Shown here: one piece after another, positions 54,025-62,650 of the stretch
Layout: each line of letters opens with the position of its first letter
How positions within the stretch are numbered: position 1 is the stretch's first letter
Assembly (NCBI RefSeq): GCF_036248255.1
Contig: NZ_CP109178.1
Span: forward strand, 1 to 64,000
Reading direction: 5' to 3'
Origin: Streptomyces sp. NBC_01717
GTDB lineage: Bacteria > Actinomycetota > Actinomycetes > Streptomycetales > Streptomycetaceae
Length of the DNA: 64,000 nucleotides
Translations under genes and position numbers: made by a program
The notes under the pieces: generated by a model
Told to the model about the DNA's origin: nothing
Seen by the model: the letters and a program-made list of their open reading frames with translations, nothing else
The model's database searches: none

Positions 54025-54771
54025 ATGACCATCACCTCGCAGGCCCGCTCGTTCGACACGGCTGCCGCCAGCTACGCTGCGAACCGTCCTTCATACCCGT
54101 CCGAATTGCTCGACGCGGTCGAGGAACTCACCGGCCGCCCATTGGAGGGCGCTCGCGTCGCCGACGTCGGGGCCGGCACCGGACTGGCGACGATGCTTCT
54201 CCGGGCCCGCGGTGCGAACGTCATCGCGGTCGAGCCCGGCCCCGGGATGGCCTCACAGTTCCGTCTCAGCCTGCCCGATGTCCCTCTTGTGATCGGGGAC
54301 GGCAACAACCTGCCGCTGGCCTCCGCCTCCGTCGACGTCCTCACATATGCCCAAGCCTGGCACTGGACCGATCAGCGCAAATCCGTTCCGGAAGCTCTCC
54401 GAGTCCTACGCACCGGTGGTGCACTCGCCCTCTGGTGGAACGACTCAGACAGCACCATTCCTTGGATTGCCAACCAGGATGCGCGCTTGCGCCGACTTTT
54501 CGGTGCCGACGACAGCCCTCACGACCCCATGGCACGGTTCCGCGGACTGCCGTCCGAGGTCAGCTTCGTCCATCGGCACGTGCCGTGGACCCGGAGTGTT
54601 CCGCTTGACATGCACCTCGCCAACCTCGCCAGCTACTCCGACTTCCTCGTCCTCGGCAAGGAAGCAACGAACACTTTTATTGCCAAGGAGCTCGACCTCC
54701 TGACTGAGGTCTTCCCGAACAGGATGGTCGAGGAGCACTACGTCGTCAGCTTGGCTGTCACCACCTGCTGA
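54025..54771 (+). CDS. Class I SAM-dependent methyltransferase
   Basis: 248 residues. Motif I VADVGAGTGLATMLLRARGA, the acidic end of strand 2 (VIAVEPGPGMASQFR), motif II-like VIGDGNNLPLASASVDVLTY and AQAWHWTD place it in the type-11/type-25 group similar to small-molecule methyltransferases. Length is typical. No ribosome site precedes the ATG at 54025, so a leaderless transcript is possible. It sits immediately after the IS21 element, which may have displaced its original neighbour. Confidence 0.8.
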   Translation: MTITSQARSFDTAAASYAANRPSYPSELLDAVEELTGRPLEGARVADVGAGTGLATMLLRARGANVIAVEPGPGMASQFRLSLPDVPLVIGDGNNLPLASASVDVLTYAQAWHWTDQRKSVPEALRVLRTGGALALWWNDSDSTIPWIANQDARLRRLFGADDSPHDPMARFRGLPSEVSFVHRHVPWTRSVPLDMHLANLASYSDFLVLGKEATNTFIAKELDLLTEVFPNRMVEEHYVVSLAVTTC

Positions 54772-54853
54772 CACAGCGCTGCAACACGTTGGCGACCGCC
54801 AGCGGACAGAGGTGCCGTCAATTCTCGTGAACAGACATGGCGGGGCTGGGCAC

Positions 54854-55020
54854 TCACTGCTGCTCAAACAGATCGACAAACGCTGTCGCTGGAAGTGAAC
54901 GAAGCCACTCGAAGGACTCGTCCGCGAACAGCGGGCCGAGCGCTTCACGGACGCGGACAGCCAGCGTCCCCTTCGGACCAGCGAAGCCGATTTGCGGATT
55001 TCCCGACGGAGTCCTCAAGG
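54854..55020 (-). pseudogene. IS1182-like transposase N-terminal stub
   Basis: Encodes GFAGPKGTLAVRVREALGPL FADESFEWLRSLP before a stop at 54854. The (F)PKGTLAxRxRDELGxLFxDExF pattern is the usual start of IS1182-family transposases. The rest is absent. Confidence 0.45.
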
Positions 55021-55053
55021 CCGAGGCATCCCCCGGGTATCAGGTGAAATGGA

Positions 55054-55093
55054 GCGGCGGGTGCCGGGGTTCACATCCCCTGGCACCCGCCGC
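55054..55093. terminator. Terminator downstream of the second S8 protease
   Basis: GCGGCGGGTGCC (55054-55065) pairs with GGCACCCGCCGC (55082-55093), extended inward by GGGG/CCCC with one bulge. It lies 21 bp after the S8 stop. Confidence 0.8.
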
Positions 55094-55113
55094 GGTAACG
55101 TCAGACCGTCGCG

Positions 55114-58100
55114 CTAGCGATCCCTGGCTCCGCGGTGCAGGTAGGCGCGGACCACGGTCTGCTGGACGCTGTTGCCGGCGGCGTCCGTCGCGGTCACCCG
55201 CAGTGACACATACGCGTCGCCGTGTATGTACGACGGCCGCTCCACGGTGGCGGTGAACTGACCGTCACTGCCGTCCTTCACTGTGCGTGCCGTGGTCCAG
55301 CTCTTCCCGTCTTCGTACGACGCCTCGACCTTCAGCTTCACCCCGCGTGGGACGGCCATGCCGTCCTGCATACGGGCGGTCAGGCCGACAGTGTGCGTAC
55401 GCGCCGAGCCCACCGCGTTCTGCGCGTCGACCGGTACGTCGTAGTCGAGCTGGAGCAGCGGCAGCAGGGTCGCGCTGGCCGCGGTGTCCGAGTGGAACGT
55501 CCACGACGTGCGCGTCTGCGTGGCGAACTGCCAGTCGTCCGAGTCGCGAGCGGTCGCCAAGTCCAGCCGGTATGCGGCGTTGCCCGCGGGCACCTCGAAG
55601 TTGCCCCACGCGCCGTTGTCGGACTCGGCGATCTGCTCCCCGTTGCGGTACAGCACCGCTGCGGTCGTGTCGTGCGCCATGTCGCTCACCGTGGCCGCCC
55701 CGGCGCCGCGGAAGTCGCCACCCAAGTCGGGGGCAAGCTCCGCGAATGACCAGTGGCCCGTGCCGGAGTCGTTAAACTCCGGCACGTACACCGACAGGGT
55801 GTCGCCGTGGCGCTGCGACTTCAGGGACCAACCACGCGGGATCGACGGGCGGACCACCGCTCCGAACCACCGCTCCGTGGCGCGCTGGCCGGGCTGATAG
55901 GTGTGCGGGGCGTCCTGCGACCCGGCCGTCAACGGCATGTCGGCGGCCCAGACGACATTGTGGTGCACGACGTGCTTCCACAACGTGTCCTCGTCGCTGC
56001 TCACGTACTCGACGCGCTCCCGACCCACCGGAACGTAGCGGCTGTACTGGTTCAACGCGGTGTCCTCGTGCGGCCGCCAAGCGAAACGCTGCTCGCTCGT
56101 CCACTCCGAGGCTCCGGTGCGGGTGTACGTGGCTCGGACCTGCGCGCTGTTCTGTTCTGAGACGGTGTAGACCATCTGCTGGGGGATGGAGCCCTTCGAG
56201 ACCGGCATCACGTCGTACAGATACGGGCTGCGCACTGTGCCGGAGAACTCCACCGTCGTGGTGCCCTTCTTGATGCGCTCCAGCAGGGGCGCCCCGTTCG
56301 TCCAGTTGGTCCGCATGGAGGGCAGGTCCAGCCGGTCACCGTCCGGCTGCCACCGGGTCCAGGCGGAGCCCCCAACCGGTTCCCACGCGAACAGCACCGC
56401 CTTGGCCCCTGCGGCCGCCGCGAGTCGCGAGAATCCGATGTAGCCGCCCTGCGGATACGTGTACCGTACGACGGCCAGTTTGCCGCGCACATTGCTGAGG
56501 TCGGGCACCGTCACCGACCCGGCGTCCACGGCGGTCAGCCGCGCGCCCTGGTCCCCGAAGACCGGGGAGAACGGCTCATAGCGGGGGGTGAATCCCAGTG
56601 AGCTGCCGGAGACCTTCGCCTGCAGTTGCGGGGCCACCATCTGCCAGCGCGAGTGGTACTCGAAGGTGCCGTCGGTGACCGGAGCGGTGGGGCTGACGTA
56701 GAGGTGATTGACGACGTCGAAGTACATGGCGCCGAATTGCAGGCTGTGACCGTCGATCTGGCGGTAGAACATGGTGCTGATGGTGCCGTGCTGCTCGGCG
56801 GGGCGGGGCGTGCGGATCTTCACCTCGGTGACCTTGGTCGCGTCCAGCGTCACCGTTGTGTCCTTGGTGACCTTCACCTCGGGGACGACGATCTCGCCCA
56901 CCTCGTCGCCGTCTATGGTGTCGTCGGTGAAACGGGCATTGAGGTAGTACGTGCCCTCTTCCACGACGGCGACAGCCGCGTCCCGGTCCGTGTAGCCCAC
57001 GAACCCGTCGGAACCCCAGATGTTTGGCAGCGCGCCGGGCACGACCTTGCCCTGGCGGTCGCGGTAGACCACGGTCAGCCGGTGCTGCGGGGCGTGCACC
57101 ACGAGGGAGACGGTGGTGTGCGCGAGGACGGCACCGTCGGCGGACTTCGCGGTGACGTATCCGTAGAAGCCGCCGCGGACGGCGTGCGTCGCGTCGGTGC
57201 GCAGCGGCACCTCGGCCGTGGCGCCGGGGGCCAGCTGGACCGTGTCGGAGCCGAGGCTGACGACCCCGTCGGGGAGCGCTTTCCCGTTCTCGGTGGTCAG
57301 GTTGACGGCCAGGGAGAGGGTGAGCGGGTGGTCGCCGGTGTTGGTGTAGTGGACGGTGGCCGCCTGCCGGGCTCCCTGTGTGTCGCCGATGTGGAGCGGG
57401 GCCAGGGTGACGGAGCCGGTGGCGGTGACCGGGCCCATGGCGGTGGCCAGGTCGATGCGGCCGCCGCCTTGCTCGGTAACCTTGGTGCCGGGCACGGTGT
57501 GCGCGGTGCTGGTCAGCGCGTCCTTGAGCTGCTGCGCGTTCCAGTCCGGGTGCTGCTGGGCCAGCAGTGCCGCGGCGCCGGCGACGTGCGGGGTGGCCAT
57601 GGAGGTCCCGGACAGCGAGACGTAGTTGGCGTCGACCGGGTCGCCCAGGGTGGTGCCGGCCGCGCGGGCGGCGACGATGCCGACGCCGGGGGCGGTCACG
57701 TCGGGCTTGACCGCACCGTCACCGAAGCGCGGGCCGCGGCTGGAGAAGGGGGCGAGGGAGTCGTCGCGGTCGACGGCCCCCACGGTCAGCGCGGCGTCGG
57801 CCGCGCCCGGCGTGCCGACCGTCGACTGGCCCGGGCCCGAGTTGCCCGCCGCGATGACGAAGAGCGTGCCGGTGGACGCGGTCAGGTCGTTGACAGCCTG
57901 GCTGAGCGAGTCAGTGCCGTCGGTCTCCATGTTCGCGCCGAGGCTCATGTTGACGACCTTGGCGTGCTCGCCGGCCGCCCACTCCATGCCGTCGATGATG
58001 CCCGACTCGTAGCCGCCGCCGTCGTCGCCCAGCACCTTGCCGATCAGCAGGTCGGCCTTCGGCGCCACGCCGCGCCGGGTCCCCCCCGACGCAGCGCCGG

Positions 58101-58986
58101 TGCCGCCGACGATCGAGGCGACATGCGTGCCGTGACCGAAGTGGTCATCGGTGTTGCCACTGTCGGAGAAGTCCTTGGACTCCGCGATGCGCCCGGCCAG
58201 GTCCGGGTGGTTCGCATCGACGCCGGAGTCCAGCACGGCCACCTTCACGCCCTGGCCCTCGTAACCGGCCTTCCAGGCGGTCGGCGCATTGATCTGCGCG
58301 GTGCTGCGGTCCAGCATGGCCTTGACCTTGCCGTCCAGCGAAACCCTGGGGGTGACCGCGGCACGGGCAGCGTCCGACGTTCGGCCCGGGTTCAGGGTCT
58401 TCCAGAACGTGCCCAGGTCGTGGTCGGCTACCCGCAGCGACCGCGCGTGAATGCTCGCCAGGCTACGGGAGGGCGTCTCGGCCGCCTTGAGCGCCAGCAG
58501 CCGGTCGGCAGTGGCCCCGGCGGCCTTCGCCGCCTGCGCGGTGACCCTCGCCCCGACCCGTGACGGCAGCGGCGTCGAGGAGACGATCAGCGGCAGTGTG
58601 GAGGTGTGGGCCTCGTCGTAGCCATCGGCGATCAGCGCCGTCACGTTAAACAGCCGCCGGTCCAGGGTGCCGGCTGTCACCAACCCTTGGGCGTCGAACG
58701 GAAGCACGGTCAGTGCCTTGTCGTCCCCCTCCAGGGTCTGGAAGGGGATGTGCTCGCGCCCGGGGCCGGGCTGCACCGACGCGGTGTGCCGTCCGCCGGG
58801 CAGCGTCGTCACGGTCACCTGGTCACCGGTCACCAGCCGCACGGTCGCGGAGCGAGCCCCCGGCACGGCGGCGGGACGAGTGGGGGTCCCGGTGGCTGCC
58901 GTCTGCGCTGCGACTGCGGCCGGCACGGCGCCTGCGACCAGGATCAATACTGTCGATATCGCCGCCTTTAGGCGGATTCTAGACAT
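55114..58986 (-). CDS. Large secreted S8 (subtilisin-like) protease
   Basis: 1290 residues: signal peptide (AISTVLILVAGAVPAAVAAQ), propeptide to about residue 225, and S8 domain with Asp253 (VKVAVLDSGVDANHPDL), His285 (HFGHGTHVAS), Asn382 (VIAAGNSGPGQ) and Ser462 (LSGTSMATPHVAGAAALL). A PA-like insert (NVRGKLAVVRYTYPQG) and several beta-sandwich regions follow, ending ATDAAGNSVQQTVVRAYLHR. It shares layout and many segments with the protease at 46454 (for example AGTLDRRLFNVTxLIADGYD), so the two are paralogues. Start ATG at 58986 with GAGGTG upstream. Confidence 0.9.
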   Translation of the reverse strand: MSRIRLKAAISTVLILVAGAVPAAVAAQTAATGTPTRPAAVPGARSATVRLVTGDQVTVTTLPGGRHTASVQPGPGREHIPFQTLEGDDKALTVLPFDAQGLVTAGTLDRRLFNVTALIADGYDEAHTSTLPLIVSSTPLPSRVGARVTAQAAKAAGATADRLLALKAAETPSRSLASIHARSLRVADHDLGTFWKTLNPGRTSDAARAAVTPRVSLDGKVKAMLDRSTAQINAPTAWKAGYEGQGVKVAVLDSGVDANHPDLAGRIAESKDFSDSGNTDDHFGHGTHVASIVGGTGAASGGTRRGVAPKADLLIGKVLGDDGGGYESGIIDGMEWAAGEHAKVVNMSLGANMETDGTDSLSQAVNDLTASTGTLFVIAAGNSGPGQSTVGTPGAADAALTVGAVDRDDSLAPFSSRGPRFGDGAVKPDVTAPGVGIVAARAAGTTLGDPVDANYVSLSGTSMATPHVAGAAALLAQQHPDWNAQQLKDALTSTAHTVPGTKVTEQGGGRIDLATAMGPVTATGSVTLAPLHIGDTQGARQAATVHYTNTGDHPLTLSLAVNLTTENGKALPDGVVSLGSDTVQLAPGATAEVPLRTDATHAVRGGFYGYVTAKSADGAVLAHTTVSLVVHAPQHRLTVVYRDRQGKVVPGALPNIWGSDGFVGYTDRDAAVAVVEEGTYYLNARFTDDTIDGDEVGEIVVPEVKVTKDTTVTLDATKVTEVKIRTPRPAEQHGTISTMFYRQIDGHSLQFGAMYFDVVNHLYVSPTAPVTDGTFEYHSRWQMVAPQLQAKVSGSSLGFTPRYEPFSPVFGDQGARLTAVDAGSVTVPDLSNVRGKLAVVRYTYPQGGYIGFSRLAAAAGAKAVLFAWEPVGGSAWTRWQPDGDRLDLPSMRTNWTNGAPLLERIKKGTTTVEFSGTVRSPYLYDVMPVSKGSIPQQMVYTVSEQNSAQVRATYTRTGASEWTSEQRFAWRPHEDTALNQYSRYVPVGRERVEYVSSDEDTLWKHVVHHNVVWAADMPLTAGSQDAPHTYQPGQRATERWFGAVVRPSIPRGWSLKSQRHGDTLSVYVPEFNDSGTGHWSFAELAPDLGGDFRGAGAATVSDMAHDTTAAVLYRNGEQIAESDNGAWGNFEVPAGNAAYRLDLATARDSDDWQFATQTRTSWTFHSDTAASATLLPLLQLDYDVPVDAQNAVGSARTHTVGLTARMQDGMAVPRGVKLKVEASYEDGKSWTTARTVKDGSDGQFTATVERPSYIHGDAYVSLRVTATDAAGNSVQQTVVRAYLHRGARDR

Positions 58987-59066
58987 CAGTGAGACACCTC
59001 TCGTATGGCTGGGGGCAGTCGGGCTGTGATCAGGAGCACTGATCCAGCTGGGATGGGGCGCGCCGG

Positions 59067-61325
59067 TCAGAAGGTGAGCTTCCAGCTGTTGATGTAGCCG
59101 CTGTCCAAGTGGTAGGCGTCCTGGACCCTCAGCTTCCAGGTGCCCTTGGCGGTCTCGCTGGAGGCGTTGACGGTGTAGGTGGCATTGACGTTGGCAGCCG
59201 AGTCGAAGCCGTCGGACTTCTTCAGCCGGTACAGGCTGCCGTCCGGGGCGACCAGGTCGATGACCAGGTCACCGCGGTAGGGGTGGACGATGTTGACGTC
59301 GACCTTCAGGGCGCTCGGCGCGTTACCGGCGCGACCGGTGACGTTGATGTTGGAGTACACCGCGGCGCCGGCGTCCGGGATGGGCACGTCGGTGGTGTTC
59401 GCGAAGACGTTGCCGCCGATGGTGGAGACCCCCCACTCGAAGGTCGCCGAACCGGTGACGTTGGAGGAGTCCTTGGCCGTGACGGTCACGGTGCCGAGGC
59501 CGACGGTGGTCGGCGTGCCGGAGATCAGGCCGGTGCTCGCGTTGATCGACAGGCCGGCCGGCAGGCCGGTGGCGGAGTAGGTCAGCGCTCCGGGGTTGTT
59601 GCTGCCGGCCTGGATCTGCAGGCTCGCGGGGGTGTTGACGATCGTGTTCTGGGCCGCCGGCTTGGTGACCGTGACGCGGGCGACGACGCCGATGGCGGCC
59701 CAGGTGTCGGCGACCGTGTTGTAGGTGGCGCTGCCGGCCCCCCACAGATCGGCGGCAGCCTGCAGGGTCTGGGCGCGGGCGCCCGAGTAGTCGGTGGTGG
59801 AGGTGAAACGCTCGCTCAGGGCCTTGTACCAGAGCTTGGCGGCGTTGTCCCGGCCGATGCCGGGCACCGACAGACCGCCAGCGGTGGGGCTGTTGTAGCT
59901 GACGCCGTTGATCACCTTCGCGCCGCTGCCCTCGGACAGCAGGTAGAAGAAGTGGTTCGCCGGGCCGGAGGAGTAGTGCACGTCGAGGTCGCCGATGCCG
60001 GAGTACCAGTTGTCGGGCGAAGTGCCGTCGCGCGAGGGCTTGTCCTGGTAGCGCAGCGGGGTTCCATCGCCGTTGACGTCGATCTTCTCGCCGATGAGGT
60101 AATCGCCGACATCGCTGGCGTTGTTGGCGTAGAACTCGACCGAGGTGCCGAAGATGTCCGAGGTCGCCTCATTGAGGCCGCCGGACTCACCGCTGTAGTT
60201 CAGATTCGCGGTGGCGGCGGTGACGCCGTGGCTCATCTCGTGACCGGCGACGTCGAGCGAGGTCAGCGGGTGGCTGTCGCCGCTGCCGTCACCGTAGGTC
60301 ATGCAGAAGCAGCCGTCGTCCCAGAACGCGTTGACGTAGGCGTTGCCGAAATGTGTGCGCGAGGAGGCGCCGACTCCGTCGTTGCGGATGCCGTTGCGGC
60401 CCATCACGTTCTTGTAGAAGTCCCAGGTCTCCTGGGCGCCGTAGGCGGCGTCCACACCGGCGGTCTGGGCGTTGGACGGGAGGCCGTTGCCCCAGGTGTC
60501 CGTGGAGTTGGTGAACAGGCTGCCGGTGCCCGAGTCGCCGTGGTTCAGGTCGTACGTCGCGTGCCCGCCACGGGTGTTGTCGGTCATGCTGTATGTCGAG
60601 CCGGACAGCGTGGTCCCGAGGGTGACCTGGCCGCTGTACTCGCTGTTGCCGATGCCGGTCTTGATCCCTTGGTACTCGAAGAGCTTGGCGCCGGTCTTCG
60701 CGTCCGTGATGACGTGCAACTGGCTCGGGGTGCCGTCGTCCTGCAGGCCCCCGACGACGGACTCCCAGGCCAGCACCGGTGCGCCGGAGGCCGCCCAGAC
60801 CACCTTGCGGGAGGTGTCGACGGCCGGGCTCGTGGCGCCCTCGGCCTTCGCACGGCCGATCGCGAAGCTCTCGGCCGACGCAGCGGACCGGGTCGCAGTG
60901 GTGCTCGGCACGCTGATGGTCGCGTTGGTGGCCTTGTCGGCCCCCTTCAAGGTCCCGTCGGCGGCCGTGTGCACGACGAGGTCGCCGCCGAGGACCGGAA
61001 GGCCCGCGAACGTGCGCTCGTAGCGGGTGTGCACTGTGCCGTCGGCGTCCTTGAGGACCGACTTGGGGATCAACTGCTCCTGGGCGCCGAGGTGCAGCGA
61101 CCGGGCAGTGGCCGCCCGGCCAGCCTTGGCGGCCCCGAGTAGCTCCGCGCGCTGCGCGGAGGAGAGCTGGACGGGCAGGGCGCCCGCTCGGGGCTGGACA
61201 CGCACGGCGCTGTGCGCGTCAGCGGCGCTGGCCGACGCGCTGCCGGACGAGGCGGCGACGGCCAGCAGCGCGGCACTGGCTATGAGCGCGCCGGTGGCAA
61301 CTGTCTTGCGGGGAGATCGTCTCAC
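59067..61325 (-). CDS. Secreted M4 (thermolysin-like) metalloprotease with Ig-like and P domains
   Basis: 752 residues. Signal peptide (GALIASAALLAVAASSGSAS), FTP/PepSY-type propeptide, then the M4 catalytic domain with zinc-binding HEMSH (about residue 362, DVAGHEMSHGVTAAT) and downstream Glu in GGLNEATSDIFG. The domain ends near DTWAAIGV. A putative Ig-like repeat (LTYSATGLPAGLSINASTGL) and a proprotein-convertase P domain (VDVNIVHPYRGDLVIDLVAP ... SGYINSWKLTF) follow. The start GTG at 61325 has GAAGGAG five bases upstream. It lies 80 bp upstream of the S8 gene and may be co-transcribed with it. Confidence 0.9.
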   Translation of the reverse strand: MRRSPRKTVATGALIASAALLAVAASSGSASASAADAHSAVRVQPRAGALPVQLSSAQRAELLGAAKAGRAATARSLHLGAQEQLIPKSVLKDADGTVHTRYERTFAGLPVLGGDLVVHTAADGTLKGADKATNATISVPSTTATRSAASAESFAIGRAKAEGATSPAVDTSRKVVWAASGAPVLAWESVVGGLQDDGTPSQLHVITDAKTGAKLFEYQGIKTGIGNSEYSGQVTLGTTLSGSTYSMTDNTRGGHATYDLNHGDSGTGSLFTNSTDTWGNGLPSNAQTAGVDAAYGAQETWDFYKNVMGRNGIRNDGVGASSRTHFGNAYVNAFWDDGCFCMTYGDGSGDSHPLTSLDVAGHEMSHGVTAATANLNYSGESGGLNEATSDIFGTSVEFYANNASDVGDYLIGEKIDVNGDGTPLRYQDKPSRDGTSPDNWYSGIGDLDVHYSSGPANHFFYLLSEGSGAKVINGVSYNSPTAGGLSVPGIGRDNAAKLWYKALSERFTSTTDYSGARAQTLQAAADLWGAGSATYNTVADTWAAIGVVARVTVTKPAAQNTIVNTPASLQIQAGSNNPGALTYSATGLPAGLSINASTGLISGTPTTVGLGTVTVTAKDSSNVTGSATFEWGVSTIGGNVFANTTDVPIPDAGAAVYSNINVTGRAGNAPSALKVDVNIVHPYRGDLVIDLVAPDGSLYRLKKSDGFDSAANVNATYTVNASSETAKGTWKLRVQDAYHLDSGYINSWKLTF

Positions 61326-61857
61326 TCGGACTCCTTCTGCGGCGGCCACGGGAGAGCGGCCGGTGACAGTCCGGGCAGGCGGGGTTTGATGCTGCCCGGT
61401 TAGAACTGATGGTGTGGGTGGGACATGCGTGGCCGTTGCGTCGAAGGCGATCACTGCGCAGTGAGACTTCTTTCGCACAGCTGGGGTGCAAACTTTCGAA
61501 ATAGTTGGCTAACGAAGCAAGAAATGTCACTGGCCACGGGTGTCGTAACTGCGACATGTCTCAACGGCGACACGCGCCGCCTGCGCGCTCGCTACGCTGT
61601 CAGCGCGACATGGATTGTCAGGAATTTGGTGTGCGCCTGGCATCACCGACTGCCCCATGCTTCGATCAAATGACCTAGTTATTGGATGAGGCGTGGCGCA
61701 TGACATCGTGACTTTGACCAGATGTCACATGCGGTGATCTGGGCGGGAATGTCGCACTATCTCCGCCGTCAACTGGATCCAAGTCATCAGAGAAACACCT
61801 TTCGTTCAAAGGGGGCGGTGTCCGCCCGAAAGAATCGGCCGATGAAGCAGCACTTGT
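61326..61857. other. Upstream region of the M4 protease
   Basis: No gene. It contains A/T-rich sequence near 61490-61520 and a solitary copy of the 20-bp box at 61659-61678. Confidence 0.4.
61659..61678 (-). promoter_or_regulatory. Solitary copy of the 20-bp box
   Basis: Minus strand CTAGGTCATTTGATCGAAGC followed by ATGGGGCAGTC, matching the YcaC copy (ATGAGGCAGTC) in flank as well. No TAnnnT occurs at the expected place, so this copy may be inactive or a relic. Confidence 0.4.
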
Positions 61858-62436
61858 CACTGACAGCGTGTCAGTCCCGGGCTCTCGGCGACCGTTGCGC
61901 CGGCACGCTCGACCATCGCTCGCTGGGACGGCGGGGGATCATGCGGTCGTCGGCGGCGACCAAGTACCACTGGGCTTGGTCCGCCCCGCGGGCTCACTGA
62001 CCGCGCCGTTGAGGGCTTCGAGGCCCCTCGGGACCTGCGAGTCAGCCGTGGACTGCGCCTGCGGGAGGTCACCGGCGAGGGAGGCCTGGAACTGGTCGGT
62101 CCAGGAAGAGATAGCCGTTCTTGGGCGGAAGGATCGGCGGGACGAGCGCGCTGGGCGGCGGGCCGGCGATTAGCGCGCCGACCTTGGGATCCTGGCCGGC
62201 TTCGGAGATCACAACACTGCCGTAGGAGTGCCCAGCCGGGCGAACAGACCATCCTGCTCCGCGATGACCTGAAGGGTCGCCGCGACGTCCCCGGCGAGGG
62301 AATCGGTCGGGTTCTGCACGAGGCTGACTTTGTAGCCCGCGCTCACGAAGCGCTCGTGGACGCCCTGCCAGCCGGATCCGTCCACGAATCCGCCGTGCAT
62401 GAGAACCACGTTCCGTACTGCATGTTGCGCTGTCAT
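61858..62436 (-). pseudogene. Alpha/beta hydrolase, decayed paralogue of the gene at 36856
   Basis: Starts MTAQHAVRNVVLMHGGFVDG and SLVQNPTDSLAGDVAATLQV, then loses frame. AGHSYGSVVISEAGQD (nucleophile elbow, altered GHSYGG) and VPPILPPKNGYLFLD appear in a second frame, and SQRAMVERAGATVAESPG in a third. Several indels and deletions separate them. The order and wording match the intact gene at 36856. The promoter-like module upstream is still preserved. Confidence 0.75.
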
Positions 62437-62481
62437 GGTGATGTCCCCCATAGGGAATTCCCACGTTCTTCGGACGCATTC

Positions 62482-62526
62482 ACCGTATGGATTCGTCGCC
62501 TGCGCGGCTTCGGTTAGATGACTTAG
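62482..62526 (-). promoter_or_regulatory. Promoter-like module of the decayed hydrolase
   Basis: Minus strand box CTAAGTCATCTAACCGAAGC (62526-62507) followed 19 nt later by TACGGT (62487-62482), 45 bp before the start at 62436, the same geometry as at 36766. Confidence 0.5.
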
Positions 62527-62578
62527 ACGGTGTCCTGGGTGGTGAGTTTGAGGAAGCGTTTGTAGCAGCAGAGGGCAC
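62523..62578 (-). pseudogene. Transposase C-terminal stub
   Basis: Encodes ALCCYKRFLKLTTQDTV and TAA, like the end of IS5-type transposases. Its stop overlaps the first bases of the promoter-like box. Confidence 0.35.
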
Positions 62579-62590
62579 GCCGCCGCCCCC

Positions 62591-62630
62591 AAGGCCCCTG
62601 TCCGCGGTCTCCACCGCGGACAGGGGCCTT
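62591..62630 (-). terminator. Strong terminator, 18-bp perfect stem with 4-nt loop
   Basis: AAGGCCCCTGTCCGCGGT (62591-62608) pairs with ACCGCGGACAGGGGCCTT (62613-62630). It lies 21 bp after the partial S8 gene's stop. Confidence 0.9.
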
Positions 62631-62650
62631 TCGTCAGCCGCCCGCTGTCG

